From an uncultured delta proteobacterium (lineage in GTDB: Bacteria; Myxococcota_A; Polyangia; Polyangiales; Polyangiaceae), in NCBI GenBank assembly GCA_903906315.1, contig CAIVJW010000256.1, positions 1 through 62,607 on the forward strand: 62,607 bases of DNA. Reading direction: 5' to 3'. The notes under the pieces were generated by a model that worked only from the letters and a program-made list of their open reading frames with translations, did no database searches and had not been told where the DNA came from. The position numbers and the translations under genes were made by a program. Positions 15,003-22,889 of the stretch are shown one piece after another. Numbering within the stretch: the stretch's first letter is position 1; every line of letters begins with the position of its first letter.

Positions 15003-15198
15003 ACGGGCGGTCACACCGCGCCGTCGCCGGGGCGCTCCGGGGCCTGCCGCGGATCGACGACGGGGGCGCGATCCGGGGGCGAATCCTGGCATCTCGGGGC
15101 GGGTCGGCGAGGCGGCCCGCTCGTTGCTTGGTGGGTCGTCGACCGCCACCCGACCGCGACCTCGCGGCCAAGCCCGGTGGCGATTCGGAAAGGTCCCC

Positions 15199-15615
15199 GT
15201 GAGCGACGCGCTCTCGCTTTCACGTCTGCCCTGCAGCCCGCTCCGACCCGTCACGCCGCCCGGCTCCGCGGCTGCGATCGGCCCGCGCCCCGGGGCCTCC
15301 GTGCCTCGCAACCTCGACGATCGCGTCCGGCTCGCGCGCGAGCGCATCCGCGGCCTCGCCGAGGAAGGTCGCCGCATGCGCTCGTACGAGGTCGCGCTCG
15401 ACCTCGACCTGTCCGAGTTCCATTTCGCGCGCCAGTTTCGGCTCGCGTTCGGCCGGTCACCGCACGTGTTCTACGACGAGATCCGCGCGACGCGCGCCCG
15501 CACCCTCCTCGCCGCGGGGCTCGCCGCGGGCGAGGTCGCGCGACGCATCGGCTTCCGCAGGCCCGCGGAGCTGCGCGCGCTCCTGTCCAAGCGCGGCGAC
15601 TCGGCCGCAGCCTGA
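15199..15615 (+). CDS. Small AraC-type DNA-binding protein
   Basis: A 138-residue protein that is little more than an AraC-family helix-turn-helix domain. The C-terminal ~90 residues fit the two-HTH pattern: a first helix-turn-helix near YEVALDLDLSEFHFARQFR, the linker FGRSPHVFYDEIRATRARTLL, and a second HTH near EVARRIGFRRPAEL. The N-terminal 45 residues are low-complexity and there is no ligand-binding domain. The GTG at 15199 is chosen because GAAAGG lies a few bases upstream. It is likely a transcription factor; targets are unknown. The nearest genes are parE upstream and the convergent nitrilase-family gene. Confidence 0.8.
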   Translation: MSDALSLSRLPCSPLRPVTPPGSAAAIGPRPGASVPRNLDDRVRLARERIRGLAEEGRRMRSYEVALDLDLSEFHFARQFRLAFGRSPHVFYDEIRATRARTLLAAGLAAGEVARRIGFRRPAELRALLSKRGDSAAA

Positions 15616-15652
15616 AGCGCTCGCGCGGTGCGCGGTGCGCGGTGCGCCTCGT

Positions 15653-16474
15653 CTACAGCCGGCGGTGCTGCAACGAGGGCAAATTGGCCCGAACCCGCTG
15701 CAGATACGCCGGATCGAGCGTCGCCAGCACGACGCCCTCGCCCTCGGACGCCTGCGCGACGACCTCGCCCCACGGGTCGATGATGCACGACTTGCCGAAC
15801 GTCATGCGGCCCCGAGGGTGCTTGCCCCACTGGGCCGCCGCGACGACGTAGGTCTGCGACTCGATCGCGCGCGCGCGCAGCAGGGTGAGCCAGTGGTCCT
15901 TGCCGGTCGCGAGCGTGAACGCGGCGGGCACGACGAGCGCCTCGGCGCCGGCGGTCGAGAGCGCCCGGTAGAGCTCCGGGAAGCGTAGGTCGTAGCAGAT
16001 GGAAAGGCCGAGCCGCAGGCCCGCGACGTCCGCGACCACGGGCGCGTCGCCGGCCATCGTCGAGCCCGACTCGCGGTAGCGGGTGCCATCGGCGAGGACG
16101 ACGTCGAAGAGGTGGAGCTTGCGGTAGCGCGCGACCACCGCGCCGGTCGGGTCGACGACCGCGCAGGTGTTGTACGGGCGGTCGCGATCGGCGGATCGCT
16201 CGGGCAGGCCGCCGGCGACGATCCACACCCCGTGCTGGCGCGCGGTCGTCCGGAGCATGGTCGCGATGGGGCCGCTGCCATCGTCGAGGTCCTCGGCGAT
16301 GGCGCGCTTGTCCTCCTCGTCGTGGCCCATGAGCGCGAAGTTCTCGGGGAGCACGACGGCGCGGGCGCCGCGGCTCGCGGCCTCGGCCACGAGGGCGCAG
16401 GCGCGCGCGAGGTTCGCGGCCTCGTCCGCCTGGCTGTTCATCTGGACGGCTGCGAAGACGACCGGCTCGAACAT
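15653..16474 (-). CDS. Carbon-nitrogen hydrolase of the Nit1/Nit2 type
   Basis: A 273-residue cytoplasmic amidohydrolase of the nitrilase superfamily. The catalytic triad is visible: E44 in LPENFAL, K119 in YRKLHLFDV and C160 in SICYDLRFPELYR. YDLRFPELYR and the KLHLFDV context match the Nit branch, whose known members hydrolyse deaminated glutathione or omega-amidodicarboxylates (omega-amidase). The start at 16474 gives the usual family N-terminus (MFEPVVFAAVQMNSQ). It is divergent from the FHA/sigma-54 activator, with 165 bases between the starts, so that gene may regulate it, although this is only inference from position. Confidence 0.92.
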   Translation of the reverse strand: MFEPVVFAAVQMNSQADEAANLARACALVAEAASRGARAVVLPENFALMGHDEEDKRAIAEDLDDGSGPIATMLRTTARQHGVWIVAGGLPERSADRDRPYNTCAVVDPTGAVVARYRKLHLFDVVLADGTRYRESGSTMAGDAPVVADVAGLRLGLSICYDLRFPELYRALSTAGAEALVVPAAFTLATGKDHWLTLLRARAIESQTYVVAAAQWGKHPRGRMTFGKSCIIDPWGEVVAQASEGEGVVLATLDPAYLQRVRANLPSLQHRRL

Positions 16475-16639
16475 GGCGCGCAGCCTAGCCCAGGACCACG
16501 CGACGAGGCAGGCTCGCGCGGCGGGCGAGCGCGCAGGCGCGACGCGCGCGGAGGGGTTCCCTCGCGCGCCATCGAGGTTATCCTCGCCGTCTTGACGCGC
16601 GAGGGGGACCCGAATTCGCACGGTCCGACGACGGCCGGC

Positions 16640-18031
16640 ATGCAAGTCTACGGCTCGACGGCCGGGCCGGAGTCGCGGGCCACGCGCGCCGGACTCGTGC
16701 TGCTCTACGCGCCGTCGTTCGAGCAGTTCGCGCCGGCGTACCTGCTGCACGAGCGCGACCTGGTGATCGGGCGCGAGGCCTCGTGCGGCATCTGCGTGCC
16801 CGAGGCCGCCGTCTCGCGCCAGCACGCGCGCATCCACCACCGCGACGGCCGCTGGTACCTGACCGATCTCGGCGGCAGGAACGGCACGCTCGTCGACGGC
16901 GCGTTCGTCGACGAGGTCGCGCTCGAGCCGCTGCACGAGATCCGCGTGGGCGACGCGATGTTCAAGTTCGTCGAGGCGGGCGCCGAGAGCTACCTGCGCT
17001 ACCGCATCGACGGCGCGCTCGTGGGCGCCGCGCCCGCGGACGTCAGCGCGCGCGAGCGGCGGCGCGGGCACATCGTGGGCGGCTACCAGGTCGACCGCCT
17101 CGCGATCGCGCTCGCGCGCGTCGCCCCGAGCGGCATCTCGGTCATCCTGCTCGGCGAGAGCGGCACCGGCAAGGAGGTCTTCGCGCAGCAGCTGCACGAC
17201 TGGAGCGGCCGGCGCGGCGCGTTCCAGGCCGTCAACTGCGCGGCGATCCCGGCACAGCTGCTCGAGAGCGAGCTCTTCGGCTACAAGCGCGGCGCGTTCT
17301 CGGGCGCCGATCGCGACAAGCCCGGGCTCGTGAAGGCCGCCGAGGGCGGGACCCTGCTGCTCGACGAGATCGGCGACATGCCGCTCGACGCGCAGACCAA
17401 GCTGCTGCGCGTGCTGCAGTCCAAGGAGATCATCCCGGTCGGCGCGACGGCGCCCGAGCGCGTCGACGTCCGCATCGTCTGCGCGACGCACCGCGATCTC
17501 GCGAAGCTGCAAGCCGACGGCCGGTTCCGCGGGGACCTCTACGCGCGGCTGAACGAGTACTCGATGTCGATCCCGCCGCTCCGCGATCGCAAAGAGGACG
17601 TCTACGCGCTCTGCCGCGCGCTCCTCGCACGCCACGGGCGACCGGACATGCGCCTTTCGTTCCCGTTCATGACGGGCCTGCTGCGCTACGACTTCCCGTT
17701 CAACGTGCGCGAGCTCGAGGCGGCCATCAAGCGAGGGCTCGCGCTCGCCGACGGCGACGTCCTCGAGGCGCAGCACCTGCCCGACGACGTGCGCGCGCTG
17801 ATGGCCACCTACGGAGAGCGGCCGCGCCCCGCAGCGCAGCCCAGCGGCCCTGCCTCGCACGCCGCGCCGACCGGCATCCGGGCCTCCCCCCCCACGGCCG
17901 AGGAGCTGCGCGCGCTCCTCGCCGATCACCACGGCAACGTCGCCGCGGTCGGGCGCCTCTTCGGCAAGGAGCGGATGCAGGTGCACCGCTGGATGAAGCG
18001 CTACGGCATCGACGCCGACGAATTTCGCTGA
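16640..18031 (+). CDS. FHA-domain sigma-54-dependent transcriptional activator
   Basis: A 463-residue enhancer-binding protein of a kind common in myxobacteria. It has an N-terminal FHA domain (about 35-115, with GRE, SRQHARIHHR and GGRNGTLVDG), an AAA+ sigma-54 interaction domain (about 145-385) and a Fis-type helix-turn-helix (about 420-460). The Walker A GESGTGKE is at 172-179 and the Walker B GGTLLLDE at 236-243. The sigma-54-contact loop reads GAFSGA (218-223) instead of GAFTGA. FHA domains bind phosphothreonine, so its input is presumably a Ser/Thr kinase rather than a histidine kinase. The ATG at 16640 is the best start by homology, but no strong ribosome site precedes it. Confidence 0.93.
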   Translation: MQVYGSTAGPESRATRAGLVLLYAPSFEQFAPAYLLHERDLVIGREASCGICVPEAAVSRQHARIHHRDGRWYLTDLGGRNGTLVDGAFVDEVALEPLHEIRVGDAMFKFVEAGAESYLRYRIDGALVGAAPADVSARERRRGHIVGGYQVDRLAIALARVAPSGISVILLGESGTGKEVFAQQLHDWSGRRGAFQAVNCAAIPAQLLESELFGYKRGAFSGADRDKPGLVKAAEGGTLLLDEIGDMPLDAQTKLLRVLQSKEIIPVGATAPERVDVRIVCATHRDLAKLQADGRFRGDLYARLNEYSMSIPPLRDRKEDVYALCRALLARHGRPDMRLSFPFMTGLLRYDFPFNVRELEAAIKRGLALADGDVLEAQHLPDDVRALMATYGERPRPAAQPSGPASHAAPTGIRASPPTAEELRALLADHHGNVAAVGRLFGKERMQVHRWMKRYGIDADEFR

Positions 18032-18137
18032 GCGAGCCGCGGCCGGCCCCGCACGGCGGACGCGCTCCGGGCGGCGATCGGGCCCCGGAGCTCTTTGGGT
18101 ATTCCCCGCCGACGCGGCGAGTATCCTCGGCGGCCCC

Positions 18138-18623
18138 ATGCAGTTCGCCCCCCTCGCCCTGCTCCCGCGGTCGGCCCTCACGATCCTCAAGGAGGCGGCG
18201 CGCCACCTCCTGAAGCGCCCGGTCGTCGGGATCCTCGCCGCCGCGCGCACGGACGACGGCCGCTGGCTGCTCATCCGCCGCTCGGACACCGGAGCCTGGG
18301 CGATGCCGGGTGGGACGCTCGAGTGGGGCGAGACGCTCGCGAGCTGCCTCGAGCGCGAGCTCCTCGAGGAGGCGGGCACGACCTCGACGACGTTCGAGCG
18401 CGTGGTCGGCGTGTACTCCCACCCGGACCGCGACCCGCGCTTTCACGCCGTGACGATCGTCGTGCGGGCGCGCGTCGCGCCCCCGACGCGCCCACCCTCG
18501 AACCCGCTCGAGATCCTCGAGGCGCGGCTCTTCGGCGACGACGAGCTGCCCGCCGAGCTCTCCCACGGCACGACCGAGATGCTGGCGCGGGCCCGCGCCG
18601 AAGCCCCGACGCACTTCGAGTGA
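18138..18623 (+). CDS. Nudix hydrolase
   Basis: A 161-residue protein with a complete Nudix box, GGTLEWGETLASCLERELLE followed by EAGT, which fits GX5EX7REUXEEXGU. Nudix enzymes hydrolyse nucleoside diphosphates linked to another group; the substrate here cannot be read from sequence. The N-terminal ~30 residues are a basic, hydrophobic extension that is unlikely to be a signal peptide. ligA starts 8 bases after the stop, so the pair is probably one transcript, which may hint at nucleotide or NAD metabolism linked to repair. Confidence 0.9.
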   Translation: MQFAPLALLPRSALTILKEAARHLLKRPVVGILAAARTDDGRWLLIRRSDTGAWAMPGGTLEWGETLASCLERELLEEAGTTSTTFERVVGVYSHPDRDPRFHAVTIVVRARVAPPTRPPSNPLEILEARLFGDDELPAELSHGTTEMLARARAEAPTHFE

Positions 18624-18631
18624 GCGCGACC

Positions 18632-20641
18632 ATGATCGACGATCCGACTCCGCACGCGAGCGCCGCCCCCCTCGGCGGGCTCGACCTGGACCCCGCGGGG
18701 CGCGAGCGCGCCGACGCCCTCGCCGCACGCCTCGATCGACACCGCGCGAGCTACTACGCCGGCACCCCGGAGATCTCCGACGCGGCCTACGACGCGCTGG
18801 AGGACGAGCTCCGCACGGTCGACCCGACGCACCCCGTGCTCAGCCGCGTCGGGTCGGCACCCGCAGTGAGCGAATGGGAGAAGGCGCGCCACGAGATCCC
18901 GATGGGCTCGCTCAACAAGGTCGTGAGCGAGGAGGAGCTCAAGGGATGGGTCGATCGCTGCGAGGAGCTGCTCGCGAAGGACGGGCACGCGCCCGTTCGC
19001 GACGCGCTCTTCGTGGCCGAGAAGCTCGACGGCTTGTCGCTGGAGATCATCTACCGCGACGGCGCGCTCGCCGAGGCGATCACGCGCGGCGACGGCGACG
19101 TCGGCGAGCGCATCACGGCGAACGTCGTCCGCATGCGGGGCGTCCCGCGGCGCATCAAGGAGCGGCGACCGATCTCCGTGCGCGGCGAGATCATCCTGCG
19201 GCGGTCGACGCTGGAGAGCGAGCCCTTCTTCGCCGAGTACGCGACGACCCGCAACGGCGCGGCCGGCGTGTCGCGGCGCTTCGACGGGCGCGGCGCCGAG
19301 CACCTGACCGTCCTCTTCTACGACGTCGCCGATCACCTCGATTTCGCCACCGAACAGGCCAAATTCGAGTGGCTCCGCGGCCTCGGTCTCGCGACCCCGC
19401 GCACGGCCTCGGGCTCGCTCGCCGACGTCATCGCGCTCTACCGCCGCTACCAGGAGGAGACGCGCGGCTCGCTCGACTACGAGATCGACGGGCTCGTCAT
19501 CTCGATCGACTCACTCGCCGCCCAGGCGCTCCTCGGCGAGCTCAACCGGAGGCCTCGCGGCGCGACGGCGTTGAAGTTCGCCTCGCCCGCCAAGGTCACG
19601 CGCGTGGTGTCGATCGACTGGGACACCGGACCGAGCGGCCGCGTCACGCCGGTCGCCACGGTCGAGCCGGTCGAGCTCGTCGGCGCGGTGGTGCAGCGCG
19701 CGTCGCTGCACAACGCGGCCAACGTGCGAGCGCTCGGCCTCGGCGTCGGTGACGAGGTCCTCGTCTCGCGCCGCAACGACGTCATCCCGTACGTCGAGGA
19801 GGTCGTCGAGAAGCGCGGCGCGGAGGCGAAGCCGCCGACGGAGTGCCCCCGCTGCGCGCAGCCGATCGTCGTCGAGGGCGAGTACCTGCTCTGCCGCAAC
19901 GCCGAGTGCCCCGCGATCGTCGAGGGCCGAATTCACAACTGGATCGGGGCGATAGGCGCGCTCGAATGGGGCGACAAGCTCGTCGCGCAGGTCGTCAGGG
20001 CGGGCCTCGTGCGCGAGCCGGTCGACCTCTATCGCCTGACGGTCGCGGACATCGCGAAGCTCGAGCGGCGCGGCGAGAAGATCGCGACCAAGTGCCTCGA
20101 AGAGCTGCGCGCGCGCCTGCCGGTCACCCTGCCCGTCTTCCTCGCCGGGCTCGGCATCGAGGGCTTCTCGACGCAGACCGCGCGCCTGCTCTTCGCCGCC
20201 GGCTACACGGAGCTCGAAAAGCTCCAGGCCGCGACGGAGCCCGAGATCGCCGCGGTCCCGGGCCTCGGCGACATCAAGGCGCGCACCATCGTGAAGGGCC
20301 TCGCCGCCCGCCGCGAGGAGGTCGCGCGCCTCCTCGCGGGCGGCATCCTCCCCGTCACACCCGAGCAGGCAGGTCCGCTCGCCGGCGTCACGTTCTGCTT
20401 CACAGGCGCCGCGGAGCGCCCGCGCGCCGAGCTCGTGCGCCTCGTCGAAGGCGCCGGGGGCCGCGTGCTCTCGTCGGTGACGAAGGAGCTCAAGTACCTC
20501 GTCATCGCCGACGTCGAGAGCAGCTCGAGCAAGGCCGCGAAGGCGCGCAAGCTCGGCACGGTGCTCATCACCGAGGGCGACCTCGTCGCGATGGCGAGCG
20601 GCGCCCCGCCCCCCGCGCGGCCGGCCCCGCCCGGTCCCTGA
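18632..20641 (+). CDS. ligA: NAD-dependent DNA ligase LigA
   Basis: The replicative DNA ligase, sealing nicks between Okazaki fragments and in repair (669 residues, normal length). The N-terminal Ia domain (YYAGTPEISDAAYDALEDEL) is followed by the adenylation domain with the AMP-accepting lysine K131 in EKLDG. After the OB fold comes the four-cysteine zinc finger (CPRC and CRNAEC, about residues 408-429). The helix-hairpin-helix region includes AAVPGLGDIKARTI, and a C-terminal BRCT domain begins near GVTFCFTGAAERPRAEL. It ends in a short Ala/Pro tail. The start ATG follows the Nudix stop closely. A gene for tandem PARP-type zinc fingers lies about 0.5 kb downstream. Confidence 0.97.
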   Translation: MIDDPTPHASAAPLGGLDLDPAGRERADALAARLDRHRASYYAGTPEISDAAYDALEDELRTVDPTHPVLSRVGSAPAVSEWEKARHEIPMGSLNKVVSEEELKGWVDRCEELLAKDGHAPVRDALFVAEKLDGLSLEIIYRDGALAEAITRGDGDVGERITANVVRMRGVPRRIKERRPISVRGEIILRRSTLESEPFFAEYATTRNGAAGVSRRFDGRGAEHLTVLFYDVADHLDFATEQAKFEWLRGLGLATPRTASGSLADVIALYRRYQEETRGSLDYEIDGLVISIDSLAAQALLGELNRRPRGATALKFASPAKVTRVVSIDWDTGPSGRVTPVATVEPVELVGAVVQRASLHNAANVRALGLGVGDEVLVSRRNDVIPYVEEVVEKRGAEAKPPTECPRCAQPIVVEGEYLLCRNAECPAIVEGRIHNWIGAIGALEWGDKLVAQVVRAGLVREPVDLYRLTVADIAKLERRGEKIATKCLEELRARLPVTLPVFLAGLGIEGFSTQTARLLFAAGYTELEKLQAATEPEIAAVPGLGDIKARTIVKGLAARREEVARLLAGGILPVTPEQAGPLAGVTFCFTGAAERPRAELVRLVEGAGGRVLSSVTKELKYLVIADVESSSSKAAKARKLGTVLITEGDLVAMASGAPPPARPAPPGP

Positions 20642-20696
20642 CCGCGCGCGCCTCGTGCGTGGTGCGGCCCAGCGCCCTCTGCTAAACCGCCGCACC

Positions 20697-21125
20697 ATGC
20701 CCCGTCGCGCCCTCCCCCGCCCGCTCGCGCTCGCCCTGACGCTGTCGTTCGCGGTGCCGATCGCCGCGTGCGGCGCTCCCGTGAAAAACACGCCGCTCGC
20801 CGAGTTCCCCACGCTTCCGACGCTCTCCGACGTGATGGACAACGCCGCGACCAGCGCCGACCCTCAGTTCAAGAAGATCGGCCAGGCCGCGTTCACCGAC
20901 GCCGAGCTCGCCTCGTTCGCGGCGACGGCCGAACGGGTCGCGGCGGCCGCCGTCAAGGCGAGGGACTTCTCGAAGGGCGCCGAGTTCGACGCGCTCGCCG
21001 GCCGCCTCGAGGCGAAGGCCAAGGCGCTCGGCGCGGCCGCGGGGTCGAAGGACGCGATCGGCGCGGTCACGGCCCTCAGGGAGATGAAGTCGGTGTGCAA
21101 GGAGTGCCACTCGAAGTTCAAGTGA
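20697..21125 (+). CDS. Cytochrome c-type lipoprotein (C-terminal CXXCH)
   Basis: A 142-residue exported protein. It has a basic start, a hydrophobic core and a lipobox-like IAAC, so it is probably lipid-anchored. The mature part is helical and Ala-rich and ends with a single heme c motif, CKECH at 134-138, four residues from the C-terminus. A C-terminal CXXCH after a four-helix-like body is the layout of the cytochrome c' family, which binds small gases or electrons in the periplasm. The ATG at 20697 is used because it starts the signal peptide. It follows ligA at 55 bases but no functional link is evident. Confidence 0.75.
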   Translation: MPRRALPRPLALALTLSFAVPIAACGAPVKNTPLAEFPTLPTLSDVMDNAATSADPQFKKIGQAAFTDAELASFAATAERVAAAAVKARDFSKGAEFDALAGRLEAKAKALGAAAGSKDAIGAVTALREMKSVCKECHSKFK

Positions 21126-21169
21126 CGCGGGGGCTTTTCGTGCGGGCCCGGCTCGGCTAGCCGATCGGG

Positions 21170-21706
21170 ATGGCGCACACGATCGAGACCGCCAGGTCCG
21201 GCCGAGCCACCTGTCGCACCTGCCGCCAGGCAATCGCCAAGGGCGACCTCCGCTTCGGCGAGGAGACGGCGAACGCGTTCGATGACAAGGGCGGGACGAT
21301 GCGCCTCTGGCATCACCTCGCCTGCGCGGCGAAGAAGAAGCCGACCCAGCTCGCCGAGGCGCTGGCGACGTTCGACGGCGAGGTCCCCGGCCGCGACGAG
21401 ATCGAGCGCACGATCGCCTCCGAGGCGCCGAAGCAGAAGCCGACGAGCTTCCCCTACGCCGAGCGCGCGCCGACGGCGCGGTCCCGCTGCGGCGAGTGCC
21501 AGGCCGCGATCGAGAAGGGCGAGCTGCGCGTGGCGACTCCGCGCGAGGCGGACCCGGGCGGCCTCGCGAACGTCAGCGCGCGGTACCTGCACGCGCGGTG
21601 CGCGAAGGGGGCGGCGGGCGGCGAGGACGCGCTGGAGGCGCTGAGGAGGAACAGCAAGGGGCTCGAGGCGGAGGAGTGGGAGGAGCTGGCGCGCGTGCTC
21701 GGCTGA
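21170..21706 (+). CDS. Tandem PARP-type zinc-finger protein
   Basis: A 178-residue protein built from two zinc fingers of the type found in poly(ADP-ribose) polymerase and DNA ligase III. Finger 1 has C15, C18, H49 and C52; finger 2 has C107, C110, H141 and C144. Both fit CX2CX30HX2C, and the text around finger 1 (ARSGRATCRTCRQAIAKGDL) closely resembles PARP1. There is no PARP catalytic domain, ligase domain or export signal. In eukaryotes such fingers recognise DNA breaks, so a DNA-nick-binding role is a fair guess but unproven here. It lies downstream of ligA and the cytochrome lipoprotein on the same strand, 44 bases after the latter. Confidence 0.8.
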   Translation: MAHTIETARSGRATCRTCRQAIAKGDLRFGEETANAFDDKGGTMRLWHHLACAAKKKPTQLAEALATFDGEVPGRDEIERTIASEAPKQKPTSFPYAERAPTARSRCGECQAAIEKGELRVATPREADPGGLANVSARYLHARCAKGAAGGEDALEALRRNSKGLEAEEWEELARVLG

Positions 21707-21803
21707 CGGATCCCGCTCGCAGACGCCGCCGGCCGCACCGCACGGTGCGCGCGGGAATGGCCGCACGTCGCTCGGGCGCGCGCACGCCGCGAGCGGGCGG
21801 CGC

Positions 21804-22802
21804 TCACCACAGCACGTCCTGCTCCTCGGTGACCCCGAGCGCCGCATCGAGGACGAGCGGCGCCCGCCCTGGCAGCGTGATCGTCCCGCGGTAGGTCCCC
21901 GCCACCTGGAGGAAACGCGACCTCACCAGGCCGAGGTTCTTCTCCTCGGCGTGCACGCCGCCCGGCTCGAACGCGAGGTCCACCGCGCCGCAGCGCGTGT
22001 GGACGCGCCACAGGTCCATCGGCCGGGCGGCGTCGAACTCGAAGCGCCCCTCGCCGACCGGCACGAGATCGTCATCGACCCACACCGCGCACTCGGCCTC
22101 GCCGACGAACCCCTCGACCAGGTTGATCGCGACCTTCTCGCCCGAGCGCGCGCGCCCCAAGAGGAAGGCCCACTTCCACGCCGTGTGCCGCGCGAGGAAG
22201 CCGTGCGTGTAGTCGATGCCCGCGAGCCCGCCGTCGAGCCGGAACGTGCGCCCATCGAGGATCGCGGTGCCCGTCACGGGCAGGAGCGCCCGCTTCTGCG
22301 TCGTGTTCACGCAGCCCCCCGGCAGCTTCGCGATGACCGCGACCGGAGGCGGCGCGCCGAGCGTGTCGAGCCGCGCGCGCACCTCGATCCCCTTCGCGCG
22401 CAGGTCCACGTCGTACGCGGACGACCCCACGGGCCGCTCGACGCAGAGCCGCGTCCCGCCGAGCGCGAACCGCGCGAGCGCGCCCTCCTCGGCGTCGTCC
22501 GAGACGCGCACCGCGAACGGCGGCCCGAGCGCGCTGCGGTCGATGACCATCCCGCGCCCCTTCTCGAACGCGAACGCGAAGGCGTTGGCCACGTAGCCGA
22601 GGTCAACGATGGCGACGCCGATCAGCAGCTCATCGGTCGCGATCGCGAGGTACGTCCACTTCTTGTGGTGCGCGAGCCGGAAGAGAGGGCTCTCCCCGGG
22701 GCCGAGGTCGACCCGCGGCAAAGGCCCGCGAAACGCGCCCTCCTCGAGCGCTCCGGTCGAGGTGGACAGCACGGACGCAGGCGGCGCGGCGAGGATGCGC
22801 AT
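21804..22802 (-). CDS. DUF2804-like protein
   Basis: A 332-residue protein without signal peptide or obvious membrane segments. It resembles the DUF2804 family, with motifs such as LGPGESPLFRLAHHKKWTYLAIAT, cut here to LFRLAHHKKWTYLAI, and a central GIDYTHGFLARHTAWKWAF. The family is beta-rich and of unknown biochemical function; some members resemble lipid or carotenoid-derivative binding folds, but that is uncertain. The ATG at 22802 is preferred; another in-frame ATG lies 45 bases upstream. It is divergent from the P5C dehydrogenase gene, with 87 bases between starts. Confidence 0.7.
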   Translation of the reverse strand: MRILAAPPASVLSTSTGALEEGAFRGPLPRVDLGPGESPLFRLAHHKKWTYLAIATDELLIGVAIVDLGYVANAFAFAFEKGRGMVIDRSALGPPFAVRVSDDAEEGALARFALGGTRLCVERPVGSSAYDVDLRAKGIEVRARLDTLGAPPPVAVIAKLPGGCVNTTQKRALLPVTGTAILDGRTFRLDGGLAGIDYTHGFLARHTAWKWAFLLGRARSGEKVAINLVEGFVGEAECAVWVDDDLVPVGEGRFEFDAARPMDLWRVHTRCGAVDLAFEPGGVHAEEKNLGLVRSRFLQVAGTYRGTITLPGRAPLVLDAALGVTEEQDVLW

Positions 22803-22889
22803 GGCTTGCGCAGGATAACCGCAACGAACCTGCGGAGTCTCTCGCACTCGCCATGGACGCCGCCATTCGGGGGACTACCATCCGGCGCC

